Shown here: positions 22,976 to 34,002 of the stretch, piece after piece
Numbering within the stretch: position 1 is the first letter of the stretch
How the letters are laid out: each line of letters begins with the position of its first letter
From: Brevundimonas fontaquae
Lineage (GTDB): Bacteria > Pseudomonadota > Alphaproteobacteria > Caulobacterales > Caulobacteraceae
Direction: 5' to 3'
NCBI RefSeq assembly: GCF_017086445.1
Contig: NZ_CP070968.1
Span: 1,488,001-1,552,000 of the forward strand
DNA length: 64,000 nt
The notes under the pieces: generated by a model
Told to the model about the DNA's origin: nothing
Database searches by the model: none
Seen by the model: only the letters and a program-made list of their open reading frames with translations
Made by a program: the position numbers and the translations under genes

Positions 22976-23509
22976 ATGCACCACGCCCCCCTCGACGCCG
23001 ACCACGTCTCCCGCCGCTGGCTGGGCAAGGCGAAGCACGATCTTCCGGCGAACGAAGCCGTCGTCGTTCAGAGCACCGCCGATCGTCGCCCCGTTTCCGA
23101 AGACATCAACGAGACCTTCGACGACCGCCAAACCTTTGGAGAGCGGCTGGCCGATCGGGTTGCGGCCTTCGGCGGTTCGTGGCCGTTCATCATCGCGTTC
23201 GGCGTCTTCCTAGCGATCTGGACCGGGCTGAACCTGCTGCTGCGCAAGGAAGCCTTCGACCCCTATCCCTTCATCTTCCTGAACCTGGTCCTGTCGATGC
23301 TGGCGGCGATCCAGGCGCCGGTCATCATGATGAGTCAGAACCGCCAGGCGGCGAAGGATCGACTGGATGCGGGCAATGACTATCAGGTCAATCTGAAGGC
23401 CGAGATCGAGATCATGGCCCTGCTGGAAAAGGTCGAGCACATGACCGCCCTGCAGGAGGAGCAGACCGAACTGATCCGCCGTCTGCTCGCACAAAAAGAG
23501 ACCCGCTGA
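22976..23509 (+). CDS. DUF1003 domain-containing membrane protein
   Basis: 177 residues. Two close membrane spans (AAFGGSWPFIIAFGVFLAIWTGLN, and the segment from PFIFLNLVLSMLAAIQAPVIMMSQN) followed by a charged helix (KDRLDAGNDYQVNLKAEIEIMALLEKVE) are the DUF1003 signature. Function unknown. Convergent with sodC; a hairpin separates them. Confidence 0.88.
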   Translation: MHHAPLDADHVSRRWLGKAKHDLPANEAVVVQSTADRRPVSEDINETFDDRQTFGERLADRVAAFGGSWPFIIAFGVFLAIWTGLNLLLRKEAFDPYPFIFLNLVLSMLAAIQAPVIMMSQNRQAAKDRLDAGNDYQVNLKAEIEIMALLEKVEHMTALQEEQTELIRRLLAQKETR

Positions 23510-23524
23510 ACGCTGTCCAGCGGG
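23502..23524. terminator. Hairpin between the convergent DUF1003 and sodC genes
   Basis: CCCGCTG / CAGCGGG, 7 bp with a 9-nt loop, spanning the DUF1003 stop codon and followed by a pyrimidine-rich stretch. Confidence 0.5.
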
Positions 23525-23548
23525 CCATCTTCTGTCTCGTAGAAAGAC

Positions 23549-24124
23549 TTAGCTTGCGCTGAGCGCGGCGCAGGCCACCCGGTCGCCGGCGCCACCGATG
23601 GGCTGGGTCGAATGGTCGTCGGGGTTGGCGTGGATGATGATGGCCGAGCCGTCGGCGTCCCACAGCCATTGGCCGGGGCCTTCGGACGAGATCCGGGCGC
23701 GGGTCGTGAACAGCTCGGCGTTCACCTTGCCGTCCGCACCGGCCCAGACGTTGGGCAGGTCGCCGTCGTCCGGCCCGGCGGCGTTCAACAGGCCGTGCGG
23801 GGCCTTGGGCTCGCCGTGGTTGATGTGGGCGCCGGAAGAGGTGAAGGGCGCGGCGCATTCGCCGGTCGCATGGATGTGGATGCCGTGCCAACCGGGCGTC
23901 AGGCCTGAAGCCTCGATCTTCATCAGTAGGCCGGTCGGCCCCTGACGCAGGTCGACGCGGCCGATATTGGCGCCGGAGGCGTTGATCAGAACGGCCTGTC
24001 CCGTCGCGCCGACGGGCGCGCGTTCGACGGCCGCTTGGGGCGCGTTTCCGGTCGCGGCGCAGGCGGTTGTCAGGGCCAAGGGGGAGGTGAGGAGAAGGGC
24101 GGCGGCGAGGCGGGTGGCGCGCAT
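23549..24124 (-). CDS. sodC: Superoxide dismutase [Cu-Zn], exported
   Basis: 191 residues with an export signal ending near TTAC (possible lipid attachment, atypical lipobox). Copper ligands are seen in GIHIHATGEC and IIIHANPDD, the bridging His in AHINHG, one zinc His in KAPHG, and the active-site Arg in GDRVAC. The next zinc ligand, normally His just before xGDLPN, is Asp here (GPDDGDLPN), while the final Asp is kept. It removes superoxide in the periplasm. Own promoter region shared divergently with gyrA. Confidence 0.9.
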   Translation of the reverse strand: MRATRLAAALLLTSPLALTTACAATGNAPQAAVERAPVGATGQAVLINASGANIGRVDLRQGPTGLLMKIEASGLTPGWHGIHIHATGECAAPFTSSGAHINHGEPKAPHGLLNAAGPDDGDLPNVWAGADGKVNAELFTTRARISSEGPGQWLWDADGSAIIIHANPDDHSTQPIGGAGDRVACAALSAS

Positions 24125-24246
24125 GTCGAAAGTCCTTTCAGAGACGGGCTTTCACGGCGACGTCGCTTTGCCACCGAGGCCCTGGAATGCTAGAAATCGT
24201 CACAGCGGATCACGTTCCGATTCCGGCCGCATAAAGCCACGCTTCA

Positions 24247-27024
<2,778 letters not shown>

Positions 27025-27058
27025 TCCGCCTCCGCGCAGCAGAGCAGGGAAGGGTCGT

Positions 27059-27898
27059 TTGAGCGCGACGATTCTGATCGACGGCCTTCCCGCCACGCCT
27101 GACGACCTGGCGCACCAGGCCTTGGTCAACTACGGCGCCTATACCTCCTTCCGCGTCGAGGATGGCGCCGCGCGCGGCCTCGACCTCCACCTCGCGCGTC
27201 TGGAGCAGGCCGCCGTCGAACTTTTCGGCGAAAGCCCCGGCGAGGCGGAGTTCCGGCGTCTGATGGCGCTGGCCGTCGCCGGCCGAGACGCCTGCTGGCT
27301 GCGTGTCAGCCTGTTCTCGCCGGAGGTCGGTCATCGCAACCCGACCTATGTCGGCCGACCGAAGGTGATGACCAGTGTCTCTCCTGCGCCGCCGCCGCTG
27401 GCGAACCGGGTGCGGATCACCGCCATGCCCTATGAGCGCGATGCGGCGCATCTGAAGCATCTCGCCACCTTCGGCCTGATTTGGGCCCGCCGCGCCGCGC
27501 GCGCCGCCGGGTTTGATGACGCCCTGTTTTTGGAGCGTGAAGGGCGAGTGTCAGAGGGCACGCTGTGGAACATCGGCTTCGTCCAAGGCGACCGGATCGT
27601 CTGGCCCCAGGCCCCGATGCTGGCGGGCGTAACCCAGGCCTTGATCACGCGCGGGCTGCGCGAGGTCGGGCTGACCCGTGAAACGCGGCCGATCCGTCTC
27701 GACGAGATCGGCGCCTTCGACGGCGCTTTCCTGTGCAACAGCGCCACGCCCGTCTGTCCGATCACCGCCATCGACGACGCCACCTTCGCCAATGATCCGG
27801 TCCTGCTCGCCAAGGTCGCAGCGGCGTGGAGCGCCCAGGCGCCCCAGCCCATCGCGGATCGCGACGATGACGATGGCGTCAGCCGGCTAGGCCGCTGA
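27059..27898 (+). CDS. Class IV PLP-dependent aminotransferase
   Basis: About 279 residues. Fold-type IV signs: VNYGAYTSFRVEDGAARGLDLHLARLEQAA near the start, a candidate PLP lysine in AAHLKHLATFG, and the cofactor-phosphate segment EREGRVSEGTLWNIGFV. The family covers D-amino acid and branched-chain transaminases and aminodeoxychorismate lyase; the exact reaction is not clear. Start is the TTG at 27059 (AGGGAAGGG upstream); the open frame back to 26936 is gyrA sequence in another frame. Confidence 0.84.
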   Translation: MSATILIDGLPATPDDLAHQALVNYGAYTSFRVEDGAARGLDLHLARLEQAAVELFGESPGEAEFRRLMALAVAGRDACWLRVSLFSPEVGHRNPTYVGRPKVMTSVSPAPPPLANRVRITAMPYERDAAHLKHLATFGLIWARRAARAAGFDDALFLEREGRVSEGTLWNIGFVQGDRIVWPQAPMLAGVTQALITRGLREVGLTRETRPIRLDEIGAFDGAFLCNSATPVCPITAIDDATFANDPVLLAKVAAAWSAQAPQPIADRDDDDGVSRLGR

Positions 27899-27951
27899 TT
27901 TCGCACCTGCTAAACGACGCTGACGCCACGCGACAGGCCGGGGAGACACGC

Positions 27952-28437
27952 ATGCGCATCGGACTTTATCCGGGCACCTTCGACCCGGTGACGAACGGGC
28001 ATACCGACATAATCAAGCGCGCGCTGAAGCTGGTGGACCGACTGGTCATCGGCGTGGCCCAGAACGACGACAAGGGGCCGCTGTTCTCCACCGCCGAACG
28101 GGTCGAGATGCTGAAGGCCGAGATGGCGCCCCTCGGCGGCGACATCGTGGTCCAGCCGTTTTCGACCCTGCTGATGCATTTCGCCGAAGAGCTGGACGCC
28201 AGCGTCATCATCCGGGGTCTGCGCGCCGTCGCGGACTTTGAATACGAGTTCCAGATGACGGCCATGAACCAGCGCCTCAATCAGGACATCGAGACCGTAT
28301 TCCTGATGGCCGATCCGCGCCATCAGGCGATCGCCTCGCGGCTCGTCAAGGAGATCGCCCGACTGGACGGCGCGATCGACAGTTTCGTCAGCCCCGCCAT
28401 CGCCGAGCGCGTGCGGGCCAAGGTCAAGAACGGTTAG
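27952..28437 (+). CDS. coaD: Pantetheine-phosphate adenylyltransferase
   Basis: 161 residues, standard size. Nucleotidyltransferase motif YPGTFDPVTNGH at residues 6-17, RGLRAVADFEYEFQMTAMNQRL for substrate binding, and IASRLVKEIARLDG (the ISSS-type motif). It makes dephospho-CoA from ATP and 4'-phosphopantetheine. Followed 13 bp later by the first cyclophilin. Confidence 0.96.
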   Translation: MRIGLYPGTFDPVTNGHTDIIKRALKLVDRLVIGVAQNDDKGPLFSTAERVEMLKAEMAPLGGDIVVQPFSTLLMHFAEELDASVIIRGLRAVADFEYEFQMTAMNQRLNQDIETVFLMADPRHQAIASRLVKEIARLDGAIDSFVSPAIAERVRAKVKNG

Positions 28438-28450
28438 GGTAGACAAGACC

Positions 28451-29314
28451 ATGCGCAAGGCCATCATCGCAGCGACCGTCGCCGCTCTTCTCGCGGCTGG
28501 AGCGGCCCAGGCCCCCGCTGTGGCGCAAACGGCGCCGGCGGCGTCCGACTGGCGCACCATTGCGCCGGAAAACCTGCTCGTTATCGATACGTCGAAGGGC
28601 CGGGTGCTGGTCGAACTGATCCCCGTCGCCGCGCCCAACCATGCGGAACGCATCCGGACCCTGGCCAACCAAGGCTTCTACGATGGTCTGAAGTTCCATC
28701 GCGTCATCCCTGATTTCATGGCGCAAACCGGCGATCCGAAGGGCACGGGCGAGGGCGGCAGCGAACTGCCGGACCTGAAGGCCGAGTTCAGCTTCCGTCG
28801 TGGGCGCGACGCCGGCTTCGTCGCTGTGCCCAGCGTCGGCGCGGGCGTGCGCGGTCTGGTCGGCGATCTGCCGGTCCAGACCCAGCCCGACGCGCAGATG
28901 ATGGTCACCGCCGACTTCAAGGTCGACGCCCACGGCCTGTTCTGTCCCGGCGTGCTGGGCATGGCCCGCTCGGGTTCGCCTGACAGCGCCAACAGCCAGT
29001 TCTTCCTGATGATGGGCGCGCGCGAACAGCTGGACGGTATCTACACCGCCTTCGGTCGCGTGGTGTCCGGCCTGGATGTGGTCGGCAAGCTGAAGAAGGG
29101 TTCGGACGCCGAGGACGGCAAGGTGACCGATCCCGACACCATGACCCGCGTCCGCATGGCCTCGGCCCTGCCCGAAGCCGAGCGTCCGACGGTGCGCGTG
29201 CTGAACGCCGGCAGCGCCGCCTTCGCAGAACGGATCGCCACGGCGCGCGCCGGGCGCGGCGGCGCCTTCAGCGTCTGCGATGTTCAGCCGGTCGCCGAAG
29301 TGACGGGCGGCTGA
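28451..29314 (+). CDS. Exported cyclophilin-type peptidyl-prolyl isomerase (paralog 1)
   Basis: 287 residues with a signal peptide (likely cut after PAVA before QTAP). The cyclophilin core shows FHRVIPDFMAQTGDPKGTGEGG and GMARSGSPDSANSQFFLM. It is much longer than minimal cyclophilins (~165), with an insert of about 50 residues in the middle (RRGRDAGFVAVPSVGAG...) and a ~55-residue tail (ERPTVRVLNAGSAAF...CDVQP). Folding helper in the periplasm. Tandem with a paralog of the same layout. Confidence 0.9.
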   Translation: MRKAIIAATVAALLAAGAAQAPAVAQTAPAASDWRTIAPENLLVIDTSKGRVLVELIPVAAPNHAERIRTLANQGFYDGLKFHRVIPDFMAQTGDPKGTGEGGSELPDLKAEFSFRRGRDAGFVAVPSVGAGVRGLVGDLPVQTQPDAQMMVTADFKVDAHGLFCPGVLGMARSGSPDSANSQFFLMMGAREQLDGIYTAFGRVVSGLDVVGKLKKGSDAEDGKVTDPDTMTRVRMASALPEAERPTVRVLNAGSAAFAERIATARAGRGGAFSVCDVQPVAEVTGG

Positions 29315-29340
29315 CGCATTCGCAAACGGGGGAGGGGACG

Positions 29341-30216
29341 ATGACGATACGAACGATGGCGATGGCGGCGGCCGTGCTGGCTGCGACGGCGGGCGCCGCC
29401 CTGGCGCAAGACGCGACCGCCGTTCCCGCGCCTCCGCCGCCGCCTGGTGAATGGAGGACCATCGCGCCCGAGAACCTGCTGGTCATCGACACCAACAAGG
29501 GGCGGGTTCTGGTCGAACTGGCGCCCGAGATTGCGCCCGCCCATGTCGAGCGCATCAAGCTGCTGGCGTCGCGCGGCTTTTTCGACAACCTGGTCTGGCA
29601 CCGGGTAATCGACTGGTTCATGGCCCAGACCGGTGATCCGTTGGGCACGGGCGAGGGGCAGAGCTGGTATCCCGACCTGAAGGCCGAGTTCACCTTCCGC
29701 CGTGGCGCGGACATGGCCTTCACCCCGGTCGCGGCCCCGATGGGGGCCCTAGTCGGCTTCGTCGATTCCATCCCGGTCCAGACCCAGCCTGACGCCCTGA
29801 TGTCCGGCACCAGCGACAAGAAGGTCCACGGTTGGGCGCTATACTGCCCGGGCGTCGCGGGCATGGCGCGTGACGAGGGCAATGACACCGCTAACAGCCA
29901 GTTCTTCCTGATGCGTCAGGCCTATCCGGCGCTGGACAAGCGCTACACCGTTTGGGGTCGGGTCGTGTCCGGTCTGGACGTCGTGCGATCGCTGAAGGCC
30001 AGCGACACGCCGGATGGCCTGGTGCAGGGGCCGGATCAGATGACCCGCGTCCGCGTGGCGTCGGATTTGCCCGCAGCCGAACGTCCGACGGCGGCCGTCC
30101 TGAACACCAACTCCGCCACCTTCCAGACCCTGGCGCAGCAGGCGCGTCAGGCGCGTGGCGCGGATTTCTCGGTCTGCGACATCGAACTGCCGGTGCGCGT
30201 CACGCCCGCCGCCTGA
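29341..30216 (+). CDS. Exported cyclophilin-type peptidyl-prolyl isomerase (paralog 2)
   Basis: 291 residues with signal peptide ending ALA before QDATA. Core motifs WHRVIDWFMAQTGDPLGTGEG and GMARDEGNDTANSQFFLM, with the same central insert and C-terminal tail (ERPTAAVLNTNSATF...CDIELP) as the preceding gene, so a tandem duplication. The conserved FHR is WHR here, which may alter substrate choice. Ends one base before the convergent Ppx/GppA gene. Confidence 0.9.
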   Translation: MTIRTMAMAAAVLAATAGAALAQDATAVPAPPPPPGEWRTIAPENLLVIDTNKGRVLVELAPEIAPAHVERIKLLASRGFFDNLVWHRVIDWFMAQTGDPLGTGEGQSWYPDLKAEFTFRRGADMAFTPVAAPMGALVGFVDSIPVQTQPDALMSGTSDKKVHGWALYCPGVAGMARDEGNDTANSQFFLMRQAYPALDKRYTVWGRVVSGLDVVRSLKASDTPDGLVQGPDQMTRVRVASDLPAAERPTAAVLNTNSATFQTLAQQARQARGADFSVCDIELPVRVTPAA

Positions 30217-31317
30217 TCAGGCGGCGGGGCCCGACCGGCCCCGTCCGCGCCGACGACGCCGTCCCCTCGGCGGCTTCTTGTCTTCGCGCATCCTTTGCAG
30301 CAGCAGGCCTTCGCGCAGGCCCCGATCCGCGACCCGCACCCGTTCCGACGGCCAGGCGCGCTGCACCGCCTCCAGGATGGCGGCGCCTGCCAAAACGAGG
30401 TCCGCCCGATCGGGACCGATGCAGGCCTCGCGCGCACGGCCGTCCGGCCCCAGCGCCTTCAGCCGATCCGCCGCCGCCTCGCAGTCGGCGCGCGTCATCC
30501 ACAAGCCATCGACCCGGTCGCGATTGTAGCGCGGCAGGTTCAGGTGGATGCCCGCCAGGCTGGTGATTGCGCCCGAAGTGCCGACCAGATGCGCCCGGTT
30601 CTGCCGGAACAGGTCCAGCATCGGTTCGTCGACGATCCCACCCGCTGCAATGGCCGCGCCCATGTCGGCGACCATCGCCTCGTACCAGGCCTCGCCGGAG
30701 TTCGGGGGCTCGGGATGCCGCTCGGCCAGGGTCACGACCCCCACCGGCGCCGACATCCAGGCGGTGGTCGTCCAGTCGGTTCCGCTGCGCTTCAGCCACG
30801 ACATCTCGGTCGAGCCGCCGCCGACATCGATTACCAGCACCGCCTCGGCCTTGGGGTCGATCAGGTTCAGGCATCCCTCGACCGCCAGCCGCGCCTCCTC
30901 GGCGGGATCGATGATCCGCAAGCGCAGGCCCGTGCCCTTGCGTACACGGTCTATGAAGTCGGCGCCGTTCTCGGCCGCGCGGCAGGCCTGTGTGGCGACG
31001 GCGCTCAGTCGCGCCGAATCGACGCCCTTGCGCACGATCCGCTCGGCGCACAGAGCCAGGGCGTCATAGGCCCGGTCCATGGCGCGCGGGTCCAGAAGGC
31101 CCGTCCGCGACAGCCCTTCGCCCAGCCGCACGATGCGGCTGAAGCTGTCGACCACGCGAAAGCCTTCGCGTGACGGCCGCGCGATCAGCAGCCGGCAATT
31201 GTTGGTCCCCAGATCGAGCGCGCCATACAGCGGCGCATCTCGACCCGACGCATCCCGCGAACGGGAAGGCTGGGACCGCTCGTCGCGCCGTCGGGGCGCG
31301 CCGTGGGTCTCCGGCAT
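30217..31317 (-). CDS. Ppx/GppA-family phosphatase
   Basis: 366 residues. ASKHA-fold signatures GALDLGTNNCRLLIA (phosphate 1), the TQACRAAENG segment and VIDVGGGSTE (phosphate 2) are clear. A basic, disordered-looking ~30-residue head (RRRDERSQPSRSRD) and a very basic tail (KKPPRGRRRRRGRGR) flank the domain. Family members hydrolyse polyphosphate or pppGpp. It lacks the long C-terminal HD-like domain of full-length Ppx, so it is the short type. Confidence 0.88.
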   Translation of the reverse strand: MPETHGAPRRRDERSQPSRSRDASGRDAPLYGALDLGTNNCRLLIARPSREGFRVVDSFSRIVRLGEGLSRTGLLDPRAMDRAYDALALCAERIVRKGVDSARLSAVATQACRAAENGADFIDRVRKGTGLRLRIIDPAEEARLAVEGCLNLIDPKAEAVLVIDVGGGSTEMSWLKRSGTDWTTTAWMSAPVGVVTLAERHPEPPNSGEAWYEAMVADMGAAIAAGGIVDEPMLDLFRQNRAHLVGTSGAITSLAGIHLNLPRYNRDRVDGLWMTRADCEAAADRLKALGPDGRAREACIGPDRADLVLAGAAILEAVQRAWPSERVRVADRGLREGLLLQRMREDKKPPRGRRRRRGRGRSGPAA

Positions 31318-31462
31318 GGGCCGTCATCCGTTGTGGGCGGTCCAAAGCGGCGCCCGTCCTGGTCAGCCTAACCCGCCAGGATCGTCCGCGCCAAGCCATT
31401 CTGTCAGGAAGATGAACAGACCGGCAGGCATTGGGGTCATGCGCTGAATCGTATGAAGTGCG

Positions 31463-31771
31463 ATGACCCGCATTCAGACCGCACGTTTCGCCATCGGCCA
31501 AATTGTCCGCCACCGCGACGACGCCTTTCGTGGCGTCGTGATGGATGTCGATCATGCCTATGAGGGGCCGGCCGGTGAAAGCGGCCTGGTCAGGCCAGAC
31601 CAGCCCTTCTACCGCGTCTTCGCCTTGGGCGAGGATGGCGGCTTTGTCGCCTATGCGGCTGAGGGCGCTCTCGAAGATGGCGATTCCGTGCTGCTGCCCG
31701 ACGACGCCGAGCGGTGGTTCACCACCGACGGCATGGGCCACCGCGCACCGCTGGACGAACGTATTCACTGA
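31463..31771 (+). CDS. hspQ: Heat shock protein HspQ
   Basis: 102 residues, the usual size. Starts ARFAIGQIVRHRDDAFRGVVMDVD, followed by PFYRVFALGEDGGFVAYAAEGAL; both blocks are the HspQ/YccV signature. It is a Lon specificity-enhancing factor in enterobacteria. Divergent from the Ppx/GppA gene with a 145-bp shared promoter region. Confidence 0.9.
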   Translation: MTRIQTARFAIGQIVRHRDDAFRGVVMDVDHAYEGPAGESGLVRPDQPFYRVFALGEDGGFVAYAAEGALEDGDSVLLPDDAERWFTTDGMGHRAPLDERIH

Positions 31772-31826
31772 CGGTTGGAAGCCGTGGCGGCTCCGGGCTA
31801 GGATGGCGGAAAAAGAGGAATACGCC

Positions 31827-32702
31827 ATGTCCGACTTCGAACACGTCTTCGAAAGGCCGCCCGAGGGCGCGGCCGCCGACTGGACCATTCCCCAGAACTG
31901 GGCCGCCTATACCGAGGTCGAGCACCAGACCTGGGACACGCTTTACGCCCGGCAGATGAAGATCCTGCCCGGTCGCGCCTGCGACGCCTTCATGCGGGGA
32001 CTGGATGCGTTGGATCTGAACGCCGGCGGGATTCCCGACTTCGACGTGATCAATCCCAAGCTCCAGGCCCTGACCGGCTGGACGGTCGTCTGCGTGCCGG
32101 GCTTGGTCCCGGACGAGGTCTTTTTCGACCATCTGGCCAATCGCCGCTTCGTCTCGGGCCAATTTATCCGCAAGCCGGACCAGCTGGACTACCTCCAGGA
32201 GCCCGACATCTTCCACGACGTCTTCGGCCACGTGCCGATGCTGACCGACCCCGATTTCGCCGCCTATATGGAGGCCTATGGCAAGGGCGGTCAGCGGGCG
32301 GCCGGCCTGGGCATGCTGCCGAACCTGGCGCGCCTGTACTGGTATACGGTCGAGTTCGGCCTGATGAAGGAGGCGGAAGGCCTTCGCATCTACGGCGCCG
32401 GCATCGTCTCCTCGGCGACCGAGAGCGTCTTTGCTCTGGACGATCCGTCGCCCAACCGCCTGGGGTTCGACCTGGAGCGGGTGATGCGGACGCTCTACCG
32501 GATCGACGACTTCCAGCAGGTCTATTTCGTCATCGACAGCCTGGAAGCCTTGAAGGACGAGACGCTCAAGGACTTCGGGCCTGTCTATGCGGCGCTGAAA
32601 GGCAAGGACGACCTCGCCATCGAAACCGTCCTGCCGACCGACCAGGTCTTCACTCGCGGCACCCAGGCCTATGCCCAACGCGGCGGGCGGTTCGCGGCCT
32701 GA
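31827..32702 (+). CDS. phhA: Phenylalanine 4-monooxygenase
   Basis: 291 residues, monomeric bacterial type. Iron ligands are in DIFHDVFGHVPML (two His), and a Glu in LYWYTVEFGLM supplies the third. Converts Phe to Tyr with tetrahydropterin and O2. I choose the ATG at 31827 (AGAGGA 8 nt upstream); an in-frame ATG at 31803 would add MAEKEEYA, and the frame is open further back into hspQ only by chance. Confidence 0.94.
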   Translation: MSDFEHVFERPPEGAAADWTIPQNWAAYTEVEHQTWDTLYARQMKILPGRACDAFMRGLDALDLNAGGIPDFDVINPKLQALTGWTVVCVPGLVPDEVFFDHLANRRFVSGQFIRKPDQLDYLQEPDIFHDVFGHVPMLTDPDFAAYMEAYGKGGQRAAGLGMLPNLARLYWYTVEFGLMKEAEGLRIYGAGIVSSATESVFALDDPSPNRLGFDLERVMRTLYRIDDFQQVYFVIDSLEALKDETLKDFGPVYAALKGKDDLAIETVLPTDQVFTRGTQAYAQRGGRFAA

Positions 32703-32708
32703 TCGGCG

Positions 32709-33995
32709 TCAGGTATGGGTGATCAGACTGTTGTGCTTGGTGTCGCGCATGCGGATGAAGGTCAGCAGCGACAGCCCGATCATCCCGGTCACGTACCAGA
32801 AGAACACGCTCTCGACGCCCGCGCCCTTCAGCCACAGCGCCACATATTCTGCCGTGCCCCCGAACACCGCATTGGCGATGGCGTAAGGCAGAGCGACGCC
32901 GAGGGCGCGGATGTGGGCGGGGAACAGCTCGGCCTTCACCACCGCATTGATCGCGGTATAGCCCGACACGATCACCAGCCCTGCCAGCGCCAAGAGGAAG
33001 GCGATGAAAGGGCTCTCGACCGTCGACAGGGTTGTCATGATCGGCACGGTGCACAACACCCCCAGCACGCCGAAAGCGATCATCACGGGACGCCGCCCGA
33101 CCCGGTCCGAAAGCGCCCCGACCGCCGGCTGAAGCAGCATGAAGACGAACAAGGCCGCCGCGCTGATCTCGGTCGCCGTGTTCTTGGAGAACCCGCTCGT
33201 ATTGACCAGGAACTTCTGGAGGTAGGTCGTGTAGGTGTAGAAGGCCAAGGTGCCGCCGGCCGTCAGGCCCAGCACCATCAAGGCCTCTTTCGGGTGTTTC
33301 AGGATCAACTGCACGGCGCTGGATTTCGGGGCGTCCTTGGCCTCAGTCGCCTTATGCGTCTCGTCCAGACGGCGACGCAGCCAGAAGACGACGACCGCCA
33401 GGCCCGCGCCGACGAAGAAGGGAATGCGCCAGCCCCACGAGGCCAGCGCCGTCTCGCTCAGCGTGTTCTGCAGCACGATCAACAGCAGCAGGGCGATCAA
33501 TTGACCCGAGATCAGGGTGACGTACTGGAAGCTGGACCAGAAGCCTCGGCGATGCGGCTCGGCCATTTCGGACAGATAGGTGGCGCTGGATCCGTATTCT
33601 CCGCCGACGCTCAGCCCCTGCAACAGCCGTGCGAACAGCAGCAGCGCCGGCGCCGCCAGGCCGATGGTGGCATAGCCGGGCGTCACGCCGATGATCAGCG
33701 AGCCCGTGCACATCAGGGTCACCGAGAGGGTCAACCCCGCCTTGCGACCTTTGCGGTCGGCATAGACCCCCATGATCCATGCGCCGATAGGCCGCATCAG
33801 GAAGCCCACCGCAAAGACGGCCGCGGCGCTCAGCAGTTGCGCCGTCGGGTCTTCGCTGGGGAAGAAGACGGGCGCGAAATACAGCGTGAAGGCCGCATAG
33901 GCGTACCAGTCAAACCACTCCACCAGATTGCCGGCCGATCCGCCGACGATATTTCTCAATCGGCGGGCGGGGCTCATGGGCGCTGTGGTCGTCAT
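32709..33995 (-). CDS. MFS transporter, KgtP-like (alpha-ketoglutarate/dicarboxylate type)
   Basis: 428 residues, 12 spans. The MFS signature MGVYADRKGRKAGL lies after span 2, with GNLVEWFDWYAYAAF at the N-terminus and LLQGLSVGGEYGSSATYLSE, both characteristic of the metabolite:H+ symporter family. It starts 7 bp after astB and is therefore probably the last gene of the AST operon, where a 2-oxoglutarate or succinate carrier would make sense. Confidence 0.85.
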   Translation of the reverse strand: MTTTAPMSPARRLRNIVGGSAGNLVEWFDWYAYAAFTLYFAPVFFPSEDPTAQLLSAAAVFAVGFLMRPIGAWIMGVYADRKGRKAGLTLSVTLMCTGSLIIGVTPGYATIGLAAPALLLFARLLQGLSVGGEYGSSATYLSEMAEPHRRGFWSSFQYVTLISGQLIALLLLIVLQNTLSETALASWGWRIPFFVGAGLAVVVFWLRRRLDETHKATEAKDAPKSSAVQLILKHPKEALMVLGLTAGGTLAFYTYTTYLQKFLVNTSGFSKNTATEISAAALFVFMLLQPAVGALSDRVGRRPVMIAFGVLGVLCTVPIMTTLSTVESPFIAFLLALAGLVIVSGYTAINAVVKAELFPAHIRALGVALPYAIANAVFGGTAEYVALWLKGAGVESVFFWYVTGMIGLSLLTFIRMRDTKHNSLITHT

Positions 33996-34002
33996 GGCCG
34001 GA

